Assembly: GCA_018269075.1 (NCBI GenBank)
Contig: JAFDVJ010000001.1
Location: 1 to 46,993, forward strand
Direction of reading: 5' to 3'
Source: Acidobacteriota bacterium
GTDB taxonomy: Bacteria; Acidobacteriota; Blastocatellia; Pyrinomonadales; Pyrinomonadaceae
DNA length: 46,993 nt
Shown here: in pieces, positions 40,201-46,993 of the stretch
Layout: each line of letters opens with the position of its first letter
Position numbering within the stretch: the stretch's first letter is position 1
The notes under the pieces: model-generated
The model's input: the letters and a program-made list of their open reading frames with translations, nothing else
Databases searched by the model: none
Told to the model about the DNA's origin: nothing
Translations under genes and position numbers: made by a program

Positions 40201-41041
40201 GGTATTCGATCGCGCCGGTCGCGATGATCGCGCTCTGGCCGGCCATCAGCCGCGGGTTCGAGGCGACCGTCCCGATCGTGCCGGGATTCGTCAAAGAGAT
40301 CGTCGTGCCCTGAAAATCCGAGATTTCGAGCTTGCCGTCGCGCGCGCGTTTGACCTGTTCGTTGTAGGCGGCGAAGAATTCGGCGAAGTTCATCTTGTCG
40401 GCGCCCTTGATGTTCGGGACGAGCAGATTGCGCGAGCCGTCGCGCTTTTCGACGTCGATCGCGATGCCCAGATTGAGCGATTCGTTTTCGAGCCGCGACG
40501 GTTTGCCGTCGACGAAGCCGTAGCCGTTGTTGATCGCCGGATAGGCTTTGGCGGCCTTGATGATCGCCCACGCGATGAGGTGCGTGAACGAGACCTTGCC
40601 GCGCCCGGCCGTTTTCAGGTGATCGTTGACGATCAGCCGGTTTTCTTCGAGAACCTTGACCGGGATGTTGCGAAAGGTCGTCGCCGTCGGCACGCTCAGG
40701 GAAGCCTCCATATTCTCGACGATCTTTTTCGCGGGGCCGGTGATCGGCCGCACTTCGGTGTCGGCGCCGATCGCGACCGGCGGCGGTGTCGCCGCGCCCG
40801 TCGAAGCGGCCGCCGGCGCGGGTGTCGGCGCTTCGCTCGCGACCGCCGCGGGTTGCGCGGTCTGTCCGCCGGCCGCCGCCGCCGGCTGTCCGCCGAGCAG
40901 CTCGCCGAAAAACGCCCGCCACGATTCGTCGACCGAGTTCGGATCGGCCTTGTAACGATTCAGCAGCCCCTCGACATAATTCGCGTTCGCGCCGAAATTC
41001 TCGGCGATGTATTCGGAAATATTCAATGTTTGTTCGCTCAC
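37280..41041 (-). CDS. kgd: Multifunctional 2-oxoglutarate dehydrogenase/decarboxylase, E2-E1 fusion (1253 aa)
   Basis: A TCA-cycle enzyme that decarboxylates 2-oxoglutarate with thiamine diphosphate and passes the succinyl group to its own E2-type domain. The E1 N-terminal segment (about 10-46), an Ala/Pro linker (about 50-95), an E2 acyltransferase domain (about 105-345, catalytic His309 in [12 protein letters not shown]) and the full E1 region follow in order. E1 motifs include [38 protein letters not shown] and [24 protein letters not shown]. As in mycobacterial Kgd there is no lipoyl domain, so lipoate must come from another E2. The start is a GTG at 41041, supported by AAGAGG upstream and by the N-terminal match to the family. 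Length is as expected (about 1230). Confidence 0.95.
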   Translation of the reverse strand: [1253 protein letters not shown]

Positions 41042-41087
41042 TTTTTTTTATTACCTCTTGTTACACGCCCTTTGAGTGTAATCAACA

Positions 41088-41117
41088 ATTTTATCGCAAA
41101 TCGGCGGAATCTAACAA
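41088..41117 (-). promoter_or_regulatory. Likely promoter of kgd
   Basis: On the minus strand TTGTTA (41112-41117), 18 bp, then TAAAAT (41088-41093), 46 bp ahead of the GTG start. It looks like an ordinary sigma-70-type promoter without the 11-bp array. Confidence 0.5.
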
Positions 41118-41133
41118 TCTGCGTAAAGGTGGA

Positions 41134-41178
41134 GAGTTTGGGGAGTTTGGGAAGTTTGGGAAGTTCGGGAAGTTTTGG
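41134..41178. repeat. Nonamer tandem repeat
   Basis: Five 9-base units: GAGTTTGGG, GAGTTTGGG, AAGTTTGGG, AAGTTCGGG, AAGTTTTGG. It lies between the kgd promoter and the subtilase terminator. The rest of 41042-41331 shows nothing further. Confidence 0.85.
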
Positions 41179-41263
41179 AACAAGAGGCGGCGGGTTTCGA
41201 ATATGACTCGGGGGATCGGCCGAATTTCGTGGCGGGCGGTTTTTGAGGCGGAATCGTCCGAAA

Positions 41264-41295
41264 GAAAAAGACCGGTCCCGCGAGACCGGCCTTTT
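41264..41295 (-). terminator. Rho-independent terminator
   Basis: AGGCCGGTC pairs with GACCGGTCT (one G-T pair) and is followed on the minus strand by TTTTTCTTTC. It lies 40 bp beyond the subtilase gene. Confidence 0.85.
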
Positions 41296-41331
41296 CCGTC
41301 AGCAAAAAGTGAGGTCGGTTGTCCGAAATTT

Positions 41332-43410
41332 TTACGGGGCCGGCGTCATACCGGCCGTGTTGTCGCCGAGGATCGCGGTCGAGGCGGCGCGGCCGTCGGA
41401 GACGAGGACGCCGTCCGAGACGAGGACGCCGTCGGAGACGAGGACGCCGTCCGAGACGAGGACGCCCTGCGAATTGACGAACGGCGTCGGGCTGCCGCCC
41501 ATCGCGTTCGCGCCGAGATACAGCAGGCCGTCGGAAACGAGCACGCCGTTGTTGCTGATCGCGCCCTGATAAAGGCTCAGCGTGCCCGAAGTCAGCGTCG
41601 TCGATTTCGAGATCGCGGTGCCGGAAAACGGCGTCGCGTCGGAGACGAGCACGCCGCTCGCGTACATCCCCTGCCATTTGTTCATCAGGTCGCTGCCGTA
41701 GAGAAATCCGAAATTCGTGATGACGCCCTTGCCCCACGTGACGGTCTGGCCGCCGATCGAGCTCGTCTGCGAGGCGGGCAGCGCGCCGTCGAGAAGCATT
41801 GCGCCGTTGGTCGTCGGCATCGTCGTCTTGACGAGCCGCGCGACGCGGACCGCGCCGTCGATGTTGAGCAGGCCCGCGCCCTGTTCGAGCGTGTTGAAGT
41901 TTTTCAGGGGCTGTGCCGTGTAGGTCAAAATGGCTTTAACGAGATTCGGCGTCAGATTCGGGTTCGTGTCGAGCAGGAGCGCGGCCGCGCCGGCGACGAT
42001 CGGGGCCGCCATCGAGGTGCCCGAAAGATACATCACCTTTTCGGTCGCGACGGTCGTCGTGCCGGTCGCCAGCGACGGATACTGCTGGATCAGCTTGTTG
42101 TTGGCGCTGCGCGCGCCGATCAGCTTGTTGCCGGGCGCGATCAGGTCGGGCTTGATCAGGTTGTCGTATTTGCGCGCGCCGTTGGCGAGCGTCCGGTAGC
42201 CGCGCGTCGGGCCGCGCGAGCTGAAGGTCGCGACCGTGTCGTCGGAGCGGGCGGCGGTGCCGTAGGTGTTGGCCGCGCCGACCGTGATGACCGACGGCTC
42301 GATGCCCGGCGAATTGATCGTGCCGAAGAGCTTCCTGCCGTTCGTGTCCTTGCCGTTGTTGCCGGCCGAGGCGACGACGACGATGCCGGCGTTGACCGCG
42401 CGGCGGGCGGCCTTGCAGAGCGGGTCGTTGACATAGCTGTCGACGGCCGGCGTGCCGAAGCTCATATTGATGATCCGGATGTTCCACCAATTGTTGACCT
42501 TCTGCTGGACGACCCAGTCGATCGCGGCGATCGCGCTGCTGATGCTGCCGCGCCCGTTGTCGTCGAGCGCGCGGAGGCTGATCAGCTGCGAGCCCGAAGC
42601 GAGGCCCTGGTAAGCGCCGTCGGTCAGATAATATTCGCCGGCGAGCATCGAGGCGACGTGCGTGCCGTGGCCGTATAGATCGTTGGTGACGCCCTGTCCG
42701 GTAAAATCGTAGCTCCAGACCTTCGTGCCGACCGGCGTGTTGTTCGAGGTCCACTGCATCAGGCGATGGTTCGGGTCGATGCCGCTGTCGATGACGGCGA
42801 TCGAGACCGCGCCGGTGAGCCACGTGTTCGTGTCGGCGTCGCCGCGGTCGGTGATGCCGTTGTTCCAGTAGCCGGTCGTTTCGGCGATGTGGCCGAGCGT
42901 CCGGATCTCGCGGTCGGGCGAGATGTATTCGACGTTGCCGTTGTCGGCGAGCTCGCGGATTTTCGAGAGCGGGAGCTCGGCCGAGACCAGTCCGAGATGA
43001 TCGTAGGAATTGCGGAACCGGCCGCTCAGCCGGTTCAGGTCGGTGATCAGAATGCCGCTTTTTTCCTTGTTGCCGGCGACCTCGCGGTCGAACATCTCTT
43101 TTTGTTCGGTGTCGCTTAAGGCGTTGCCGAACATCTCGTTGAGCGGCGTTTCCGTCGGCATCTGGATGATCACCTTCTGGAGCCGGTCGGCGCGCAGGCC
43201 CATCGTCAGCTCGTTCGTTTTTTGTTCGAGATCGGGCGCGATCTTCCGTTTGGGAGCCCTTTCGGTCGAAACCGCGGTCGATTCCGCGTTCCTTTCCGGA
43301 CGCGCGACGCTTTTGACGGACTGGGCGGAAACGCTGATCGCAAAAAACTGAAGGCCGAACGCGAACAGCGCGCCGGCGGCGATCATTCTTTTCACAAAAT
43401 TCTTATCCAT
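41332..43410 (-). CDS. Secreted subtilisin-like (S8) serine protease with VLVSDG repeats (692 aa)
   Basis: A signal peptide (about 1-30) and an inhibitor-like propeptide (about 30-180) precede the S8 catalytic domain. The triad is Asp208 (IAVIDSGID), His248 (YGHGTHVASM) and Ser466 (LSGTSMAAP), with oxyanion Asn351 in SAGNNG. Residues 495-692 form a C-terminal extension of unknown role. In it the motif GVLVSDG appears at about 586, 622 and then four times in direct succession (649-673), encoded by 18-bp tandem repeats. It is an extracellular protease. The ATG at 43410 is the only sensible start. Single gene with its own terminator at 41264. Confidence 0.93.
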   Translation of the reverse strand: MDKNFVKRMIAAGALFAFGLQFFAISVSAQSVKSVARPERNAESTAVSTERAPKRKIAPDLEQKTNELTMGLRADRLQKVIIQMPTETPLNEMFGNALSDTEQKEMFDREVAGNKEKSGILITDLNRLSGRFRNSYDHLGLVSAELPLSKIRELADNGNVEYISPDREIRTLGHIAETTGYWNNGITDRGDADTNTWLTGAVSIAVIDSGIDPNHRLMQWTSNNTPVGTKVWSYDFTGQGVTNDLYGHGTHVASMLAGEYYLTDGAYQGLASGSQLISLRALDDNGRGSISSAIAAIDWVVQQKVNNWWNIRIINMSFGTPAVDSYVNDPLCKAARRAVNAGIVVVASAGNNGKDTNGRKLFGTINSPGIEPSVITVGAANTYGTAARSDDTVATFSSRGPTRGYRTLANGARKYDNLIKPDLIAPGNKLIGARSANNKLIQQYPSLATGTTTVATEKVMYLSGTSMAAPIVAGAAALLLDTNPNLTPNLVKAILTYTAQPLKNFNTLEQGAGLLNIDGAVRVARLVKTTMPTTNGAMLLDGALPASQTSSIGGQTVTWGKGVITNFGFLYGSDLMNKWQGMYASGVLVSDATPFSGTAISKSTTLTSGTLSLYQGAISNNGVLVSDGLLYLGANAMGGSPTPFVNSQGVLVSDGVLVSDGVLVSDGVLVSDGRAASTAILGDNTAGMTPAP
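41401..41470. repeat. 18-bp tandem repeat in the subtilase gene
   Basis: The unit GACGAGGACGCCGTCCGA is repeated nearly four times and encodes VLVSDG on the minus strand. The units differ at one base (CCGTCCGA / CCGTCGGA). Such arrays can gain or lose units by slippage. Confidence 0.9.
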
Positions 43411-43588
43411 AATTCCAAACGGGGAATGTTATAAGATCATCGGGGACTGGTCGTGTCTGCCGGTGAAACGCGCAGATACAAGCATTTCCGCAAAATTTGT
43501 GCCGTGCCCGGAAAATTCGTCAAAGTCCGGTAAAATCGGACCCCGGAGACGATCTGGCGACCGACGGGAAACGGCCCGGCCGGTCAGC

Positions 43589-43614
43589 CTGACCGATAAC
43601 CGATTATCGGTCAG
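43589..43614. repeat. Inverted repeat upstream of the subtilase
   Basis: CTGACCGATA pairs with TATCGGTCAG around ACCGAT. It could be an operator or a hairpin in the DNA ahead of the subtilase gene; no T-run follows. Confidence 0.55.
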
Positions 43615-43697
43615 GTCAGATTGAATCGGGCGCGGCGGCGGTTTCCGCGGCCCGGCAGCGGCGGCGAAACGCCGTGCCGGCGAATCTTTGTCAATCG

Positions 43698-43731
43698 AAA
43701 AAGCCGGGCCTCTCGTAAGGCCCGGCTTTTT
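43698..43731. terminator. Bidirectional terminator-like hairpin
   Basis: A perfect 14-bp stem AAAAAGCCGGGCCT / AGGCCCGGCTTTTT has T-runs on both sides. It stands about 265 bp beyond the stop of the 213-residue gene and 290 bp ahead of the subtilase start, so it insulates the two units. Confidence 0.8.
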
Positions 43732-43732
43732 G

Positions 43733-43930
43733 TCCCGCATAGTACCGTGAGGTAGTTGTCCAAATTGAAAAAGAATAGATTGATGATTAGAAACAGCAAA
43801 GTAAAAGAGAGAAATTAGGGTTGAATCGAAATTCAAGTCTGCGACGCCGCAGGCGCTCATTAATATCGCAACCCCCGTGCCGTAACTTTGAAACTCAGGG
43901 AAGTCTACTGTTTTGAATAGTTTACTTGAA
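43733..43930. other. AT-rich intergenic stretch, nothing recognised
   Basis: Lower GC content than the genes around it, no open frame with support, and no 11-bp array. I see no feature here. Confidence 0.5.
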
Positions 43931-43931
43931 A

Positions 43932-43959
43932 AGGCCCGGTTCCTGTCGGAAACCGGGCC
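43932..43959 (-). terminator. Rho-independent terminator of the ribH operon
   Basis: GGCCCGGTT pairs with AACCGGGCC; on the minus strand TTTTC follows. It lies 36 bp beyond the stop of the last gene of the unit. Confidence 0.8.
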
Positions 43960-43994
43960 GGTCAGTTTGAACGAATCGCGCGCTTTTTGAATGA

Positions 43995-44636
43995 TCAGAT
44001 TGACGGAATCCGGATGCCGAGGATGTTCGCCTTGCGGGCCGGGTTTTTGATTTTGACGTTGACCTCGACCGGGACGACCCGTTTGACGTTGAAGCCGTAT
44101 TTTTTGAAGCGGCCGAAGACGAAGACCGTGCCCGTGACCGTCCATTCCTCCTTCGAATTGACCGCTTCGCCGATCGCGCCCTTGATCGCCTGTCCCGTCC
44201 CGAGAAAGATCCGGACCGGTTTCGGCAGCCGGATCGGCTCTTTTTTCTTGAATTCGAACGATTCGGCGTATTCCTCGATCTCGACGCTGAGCCCGTTGAC
44301 CTTAAAGTCCTTGAAGGTCAGAAAATCGACCTTGCCCTTGTAGTCGAGCGGGTCGATCTCGGCCGAGATCGCGAAGGTCAGGCCGGTCAGCGACGTCTCG
44401 ACGAGCTCCGGTTCGGTCAGCCGGGCAAAGGCTTCGGAATCGTCCTTCGCGGTCGTCCGGTCGGTCTTGTTGGTGACCGAGATCTTCGCGTTGTGGACCT
44501 TGTAGCCGCGAATCTCGTCGGGCAGGTCCTGCGCGGCGAGCGTCAGCGCGAACGGCACCAGATAAAAAGCGCAGATCAGCAGGAAACGCCGGCGCGCCGG
44601 GTTGATGAAAAGTTTCGGGGTCGGTTCAAGAGTCAT
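43995..44636 (-). CDS. Hypothetical membrane-anchored or exported protein (213 aa)
   Basis: A hydrophobic segment (about 18-35, RFLLICAFYLVPFALTLAA) is a signal peptide or N-terminal anchor. The rest is beta-strand rich and hydrophilic (KISVTNKTDRTTAKDDSEAF, GLTFAISAEIDPLDYKGKVDFLTFKDFKVNGLSVEIEEY, WTVTGTVFVFGRF), possibly one all-beta domain facing the periplasm. No catalytic motif and no family that I recognise. It follows the CheA-like gene by 21 bp and is the last gene of the unit. Confidence 0.8.
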   Translation of the reverse strand: MTLEPTPKLFINPARRRFLLICAFYLVPFALTLAAQDLPDEIRGYKVHNAKISVTNKTDRTTAKDDSEAFARLTEPELVETSLTGLTFAISAEIDPLDYKGKVDFLTFKDFKVNGLSVEIEEYAESFEFKKKEPIRLPKPVRIFLGTGQAIKGAIGEAVNSKEEWTVTGTVFVFGRFKKYGFNVKRVVPVEVNVKIKNPARKANILGIRIPSI

Positions 44637-44657
44637 CGAATGTCAGCCATCCTGGAT

Positions 44658-45860
44658 TTATGATTTCGGCAGAAAAATCTCGAATTTCGTGCCAATATTA
44701 ATACGGCTTTTGACGGAAATTTTGCCGTTCAGCCGTTCGACCCGGCTTTTGACCGCGTCGAGCCCGACGCCGCGGCCGGAAATGCCGGTCGCCGCCGGCG
44801 CCGTCGAAATGCCCGGCGCGAAGATCAGTCCGAGCATCGTCTCGTCGTCCGGCGGCGCGTCCGGGGCGATCAGATTTCTTTCGACGGCGCGCGCGCGGAC
44901 CATTTCCAGATCGATGCCGCGGCCGTCGTCCTCGACCGTCAGCGAGAGGCCGGCGGGCTCGTCGAAAATGCGGATTTCGATGCGGCCGCGTTTATCGACC
45001 GCGTGCGCGACGGCGTTGCGGACGAGCTGGAGCAGGATGTCGAAGACGGCGGCGGCCGTCGCGGCCGGAATATTTGTTTCGTTCGCGAGGATCGTCACGC
45101 CGACGTCCTTTTCGAGCCGGCGGCCGATCTCTTCGCCGTGGGCGGCGATCTGCGAGAGCATTTCGAAAAGCTCGTGCGAGAGCTGATCGGCGCAGTCGTG
45201 CGGCGTCGCGTCGATCGCGAATCCGGCGAGCCCGCCGGTCAGCGCGGCCGGATTTTCGCGGGTCGCCAGAAAGATCCGGAACCCGACCTTTCGGGCGGCG
45301 GCGTGCTTCGGGCTCGGGAGCGCGGCGATGAGCTCGCCCTTTTCGTTCAGAACCTTTCGCAGCTCGCGGTACTCGGCGGCGAAGTCGGCCGGTTCGAAAC
45401 CGACTTCGAGACAGAAGATCGCGTCGCCGCGCCGCATCGCGGCGAGCGCGGCTTTTTGTTCGGATTTCGAAAAACTCCGGAAGACGGCGGGCGGAATCCG
45501 CGTCACGAAAAACTCGCGCGCGGCGGCGGCCGGCGCGGAATCGCGGAGCCGGTCGATGAATTCGGCCGGCGGAGCGTGCCGCTCGGCGTCGTCGAGCGCG
45601 GCGGCGAGCAGGCGGACGCCCTCGACGAGCAGGGAACGGCGGGCGGCGGAAAGATTTCTTTCGGAAAGGAGATTTTCGATTTCTTCGGCGAGCCGGGCGG
45701 CGTTTTTGAAGCCGAAGGTCTGGAGACCGCCCTTGATCGTGTGGACGACGCGAAAGAGCTCGCGCCGCTGCGCTTCGTCAGGCTCTTCCCGCAAAATTCC
45801 CGGCCATTGTTCGAGCTTTTTGACGGATTCCGCGAGAAAATTTTGACGGAGCTCGTTCAT
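44658..45860 (-). CDS. CheA-like histidine kinase, HPt plus ATPase only (400 aa)
   Basis: A phosphorelay protein. An HPt domain (about 1-105) carries the phosphorylatable His40 (VVHTIKGGLQTFG). A middle part of about 165 residues is poorly conserved. A GHKL ATPase domain (about 270-398) shows the N box LVRNAVAHAVDKRG, G1 box DDGRGIDLEMVRARA and G2 box GRGVGLDAVKSRVERLNG, as in CheA. CheA normally has about 650 residues, with a CheY-binding P2, a clear dimerisation P3 and a CheW-like P5 domain. P5 is absent here and the chain stops right after the ATPase, so coupling to chemoreceptors through CheW is unlikely. No receiver or receptor gene is in the window. It follows nusB by 18 bp. Confidence 0.85.
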   Translation of the reverse strand: MNELRQNFLAESVKKLEQWPGILREEPDEAQRRELFRVVHTIKGGLQTFGFKNAARLAEEIENLLSERNLSAARRSLLVEGVRLLAAALDDAERHAPPAEFIDRLRDSAPAAAAREFFVTRIPPAVFRSFSKSEQKAALAAMRRGDAIFCLEVGFEPADFAAEYRELRKVLNEKGELIAALPSPKHAAARKVGFRIFLATRENPAALTGGLAGFAIDATPHDCADQLSHELFEMLSQIAAHGEEIGRRLEKDVGVTILANETNIPAATAAAVFDILLQLVRNAVAHAVDKRGRIEIRIFDEPAGLSLTVEDDGRGIDLEMVRARAVERNLIAPDAPPDDETMLGLIFAPGISTAPAATGISGRGVGLDAVKSRVERLNGKISVKSRINIGTKFEIFLPKS

Positions 45861-45871
45861 CTGTTCGAAAA

Positions 45872-45897
45872 CCGGGCCTCAACTCGACGAGGCCCGG
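45872..45897. promoter_or_regulatory. Hairpin across the nusB stop codon, possible attenuator
   Basis: CGGGCCTC pairs with GAGGCCCG around an 8-base loop that borders the nusB stop. A T-run (GGACTTTTT) follows on the plus strand only. On the operon strand the tail is GGTTTTCG, too weak for a full terminator and 12 bp from the CheA-like start codon. It may reduce or time expression of the downstream genes (inference). Confidence 0.45.
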
Positions 45898-46343
45898 GAC
45901 TTTTTGTTGGGATCTTGGCTTTTTTTATTTTTTTTTTCCAGATCGTGCTTGATCGCGTCGAGAATGCCGTTGATGAACTGCGTCGCCTCGAAGGTCGAAA
46001 AACAGCGCGCGATTTCGAGCGCTTCGTTGATGATGACCGTGTGGGGCGTGTCCTCGAACAGAAATTCGTAAACCGCCATCCGGAGGACGTTGCGGTCGAC
46101 GATCGCCATCCGCTCGATGCGCCAGTGTTCGGCGCGGGTGCGGATCTTTTCGTCGACGGTTTCGAGCTCGCGGAGTGTCCCGAGCAGCAGCTTGATCGAA
46201 AACTCGCGGGTTTGTTCGTCCGCTTCCGCTTCGCCGAGCTGGTCCCAAAAATTACGCGCGACGGTATCGCCGGGCAGTTTCGCAATGTCCGCCGCAAAAA
46301 GCATCTGGAGAGCGCTCTCACGTGCTAAACGCCGTGTTCCCAT
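45879..46343 (-). CDS. nusB: Transcription antitermination factor NusB (154 aa)
   Basis: Binds boxA RNA with NusE (S10) and takes part in rRNA antitermination. Family marks are the N-terminal RRLARESALQMLFA, the central DEKIRTRAEHWRIERMAIVDRNVLRMAVYEFLF and the C-terminal VIINEALEIARCFSTFEATQFINGILD. The all-helical NusB fold is covered over its full length, with an extra Lys/Ser-rich tail of about 20 residues. The ATG at 46343 has AAGGA upstream. It sits 15 bp behind ribH, a very common pairing in bacteria. Confidence 0.96.
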   Translation of the reverse strand: MGTRRLARESALQMLFAADIAKLPGDTVARNFWDQLGEAEADEQTREFSIKLLLGTLRELETVDEKIRTRAEHWRIERMAIVDRNVLRMAVYEFLFEDTPHTVIINEALEIARCFSTFEATQFINGILDAIKHDLEKKNKKSQDPNKKSRASSS

Positions 46344-46358
46344 AAATCCTTGCTCTTA

Positions 46359-46880
46359 TCAAACGACGTGCGGAAAGGCCTTTTTCCGGGTTTCCGAGGT
46401 TCCTTCGCCGCCGTCGATGGTTTTATATAAATTAACGAGCTCGATCGCCGCCATCGCGGCTTCGAAGCCCTTGTTTCCGGCCTTGACGCCGGCGCGGTTG
46501 ATCGCCTGTTCGAGCGTGTCCGCCGTGACGACGCCGAAGAGCACCGGCACGCCGGTCTGCATCGCCGCCTGCGCCGTGCCTTTCGCGGCCTCGCCGGCAA
46601 CGTAGTCGAAATGCGGCGTTTCCCCGCGAATGACGACGCCGATGCAGATCACTGCGTCGAAGCGGCCGCTTTCCGCCGCTTTCCGGGCGGTCAGCGGCAG
46701 CTCGAAAGAGCCGGGAACCTTGAAGATCTCGACCGCGTCCTCGGCGGCCCCGAGCCGCTCGAACGCGTCGAGCGCGCCCTCGGTCAGTTTCGACGTCAAA
46801 AAATCGTTCCAGCGCGAAACGACGAGCGCGAAACGAAAGCCTTGTGCATTGAGCTGTCCCTGATGAACTTTCGGCTGCAA
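46359..46880 (-). CDS. ribH: 6,7-dimethyl-8-ribityllumazine synthase (173 aa)
   Basis: Penultimate step of riboflavin synthesis: condenses 5-amino-6-ribitylaminouracil with 3,4-dihydroxy-2-butanone 4-phosphate. Conserved stretches are [40 protein letters not shown] (with the catalytic histidine), [20 protein letters not shown] and GNKGFEAA. The start is taken as a TTG at 46880 because GAGG lies 9 bases upstream and it gives a family-like N-terminus; no ATG fits. About 20 residues follow the usual C-terminus. First gene of the ribH-nusB-CheA-like-hypothetical unit. Confidence 0.94.
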   Translation of the reverse strand: MQPKVHQGQLNAQGFRFALVVSRWNDFLTSKLTEGALDAFERLGAAEDAVEIFKVPGSFELPLTARKAAESGRFDAVICIGVVIRGETPHFDYVAGEAAKGTAQAAMQTGVPVLFGVVTADTLEQAINRAGVKAGNKGFEAAMAAIELVNLYKTIDGGEGTSETRKKAFPHVV

Positions 46881-46897
46881 ATTTTTTACCTCAAACC

Positions 46898-46909
46898 GGC
46901 AGATCTGCC
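46898..46909. promoter_or_regulatory. 12-bp palindrome in the ribH leader
   Basis: GGCAGATCTGCC is a perfect palindrome between the -10 box and the ribosome-binding site of ribH. It could be an operator; no FMN-riboswitch fold is visible in the short leader. Confidence 0.45.
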
Positions 46910-46916
46910 AGTTTCT

Positions 46917-46946
46917 AGTATAAAGAACCGAAAACGGCCTTGACAA
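46917..46946 (-). promoter_or_regulatory. Promoter of the ribH operon
   Basis: On the minus strand TTGTCA (46941-46946), an 18-bp spacer, and TATACT (46917-46922). Close to the sigma-70 consensus, about 37 bp ahead of the start codon. Confidence 0.75.
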
Positions 46947-46970
46947 GGAAGAAACGGAGAAAGGGGAAGC

Positions 46971-46993
46971 GAGAAGAGGAGAAGAGGAGAAGA
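46971..46993. repeat. Octamer tandem repeat at the window edge
   Basis: GAGAAGAG repeated, cut by the end of the window. The same simple-sequence type is found inside the regulator gene at 15441-15547. Confidence 0.85.

Noticed and set aside
41401..41470. Regular repeats resembling a small CRISPR array
   Set aside because: Units of 18 bp are contiguous without spacers and encode VLVSDG in frame; no cas genes.
43888..43931. TTGAA hexamers upstream of the subtilase as another 11-bp array
   Set aside because: Spacings are 25 and 13 bp, with no CTTTAG and no -10 box at 21 bp.
1..46993. tRNA, rRNA and prophage genes
   Set aside because: No tRNA cloverleaf, rRNA-like stretch, integrase, terminase or capsid gene could be recognised by eye; the S74 domain alone is not phage evidence.

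Overview
The window most resembles a chromosome segment of an acidobacterium of the class Blastocatellia (Pyrinomonadaceae-like). This is inferred from family content, not from a marker gene. The signs are several very large secreted FG-GAP/VCBS, CSLREA and parallel beta-helix proteins, receiver-less OmpR/PhoB-type winged-helix regulators fused to other domains, a mycobacterial-type E2-E1 2-oxoglutarate dehydrogenase fusion (Kgd), high GC content, and many seven-base tandem repeats between genes. There are no rRNA, tRNA, phage or CRISPR genes that I can see.

Layout. 148-600: a small cytosolic protein of unknown function. 1232-6593: a decayed fragment of a surface protein, then an intact 1667-residue CSLREA/FG-GAP/beta-helix surface protein. 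6802-13908 (all minus strand): two duplicated secreted VCBS proteins flanking a three-gene unit (beta-propeller protein, tiny degenerate zinc-knuckle/HTH protein, caspase/CHAT-like protein). 14559-16877: a small zinc-knuckle/HTH protein divergent from a regulator made of a winged helix, an alpha/beta hydrolase and a dead adenylate-cyclase domain. 17446-22391: two secreted proteins and an SLC13-type transporter. 22942-33237: a four-gene minus-strand operon (small zinc-knuckle/HTH protein, S74 fibre, 2460-residue adhesin-like giant, 158-residue secreted protein), divergent from a winged-helix/TolB-like/TPR regulator (33464-35383). 35394-43410: secreted phosphoesterase, Kgd and a subtilase. 43995-46880: a ribH-nusB-CheA-like-hypothetical operon.

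How the genes may work together. Six minus-strand genes in the first 20 kb share one promoter design: three or four CTTCAG-type hexamers exactly 11 bp apart, 12 bp to a CTAAAG hexamer, then exactly 21 bp to a -10 box. Eleven-bp direct repeats are the usual target geometry of PhoB/OmpR winged helices. One of these arrays ends at the start codon of the winged-helix/hydrolase regulator. A seventh array with the same geometry but a different hexamer (TTGGAG) lies between the second winged-helix regulator and its divergent surface-protein operon. I infer two parallel regulator/operator pairs controlling surface and secreted proteins. This is the most interesting candidate system in the window.

The intergenic DNA is rich in repeats: a 366-bp inverted-repeat element with a 9-bp target duplication, a long-palindrome repeat family (two long copies and one core), a nested CCGCGGATG-type inverted repeat, a 218-bp inverted-repeat element, and about ten heptanucleotide tandem-repeat loci. 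Two coding sequences carry such simple repeats in frame.
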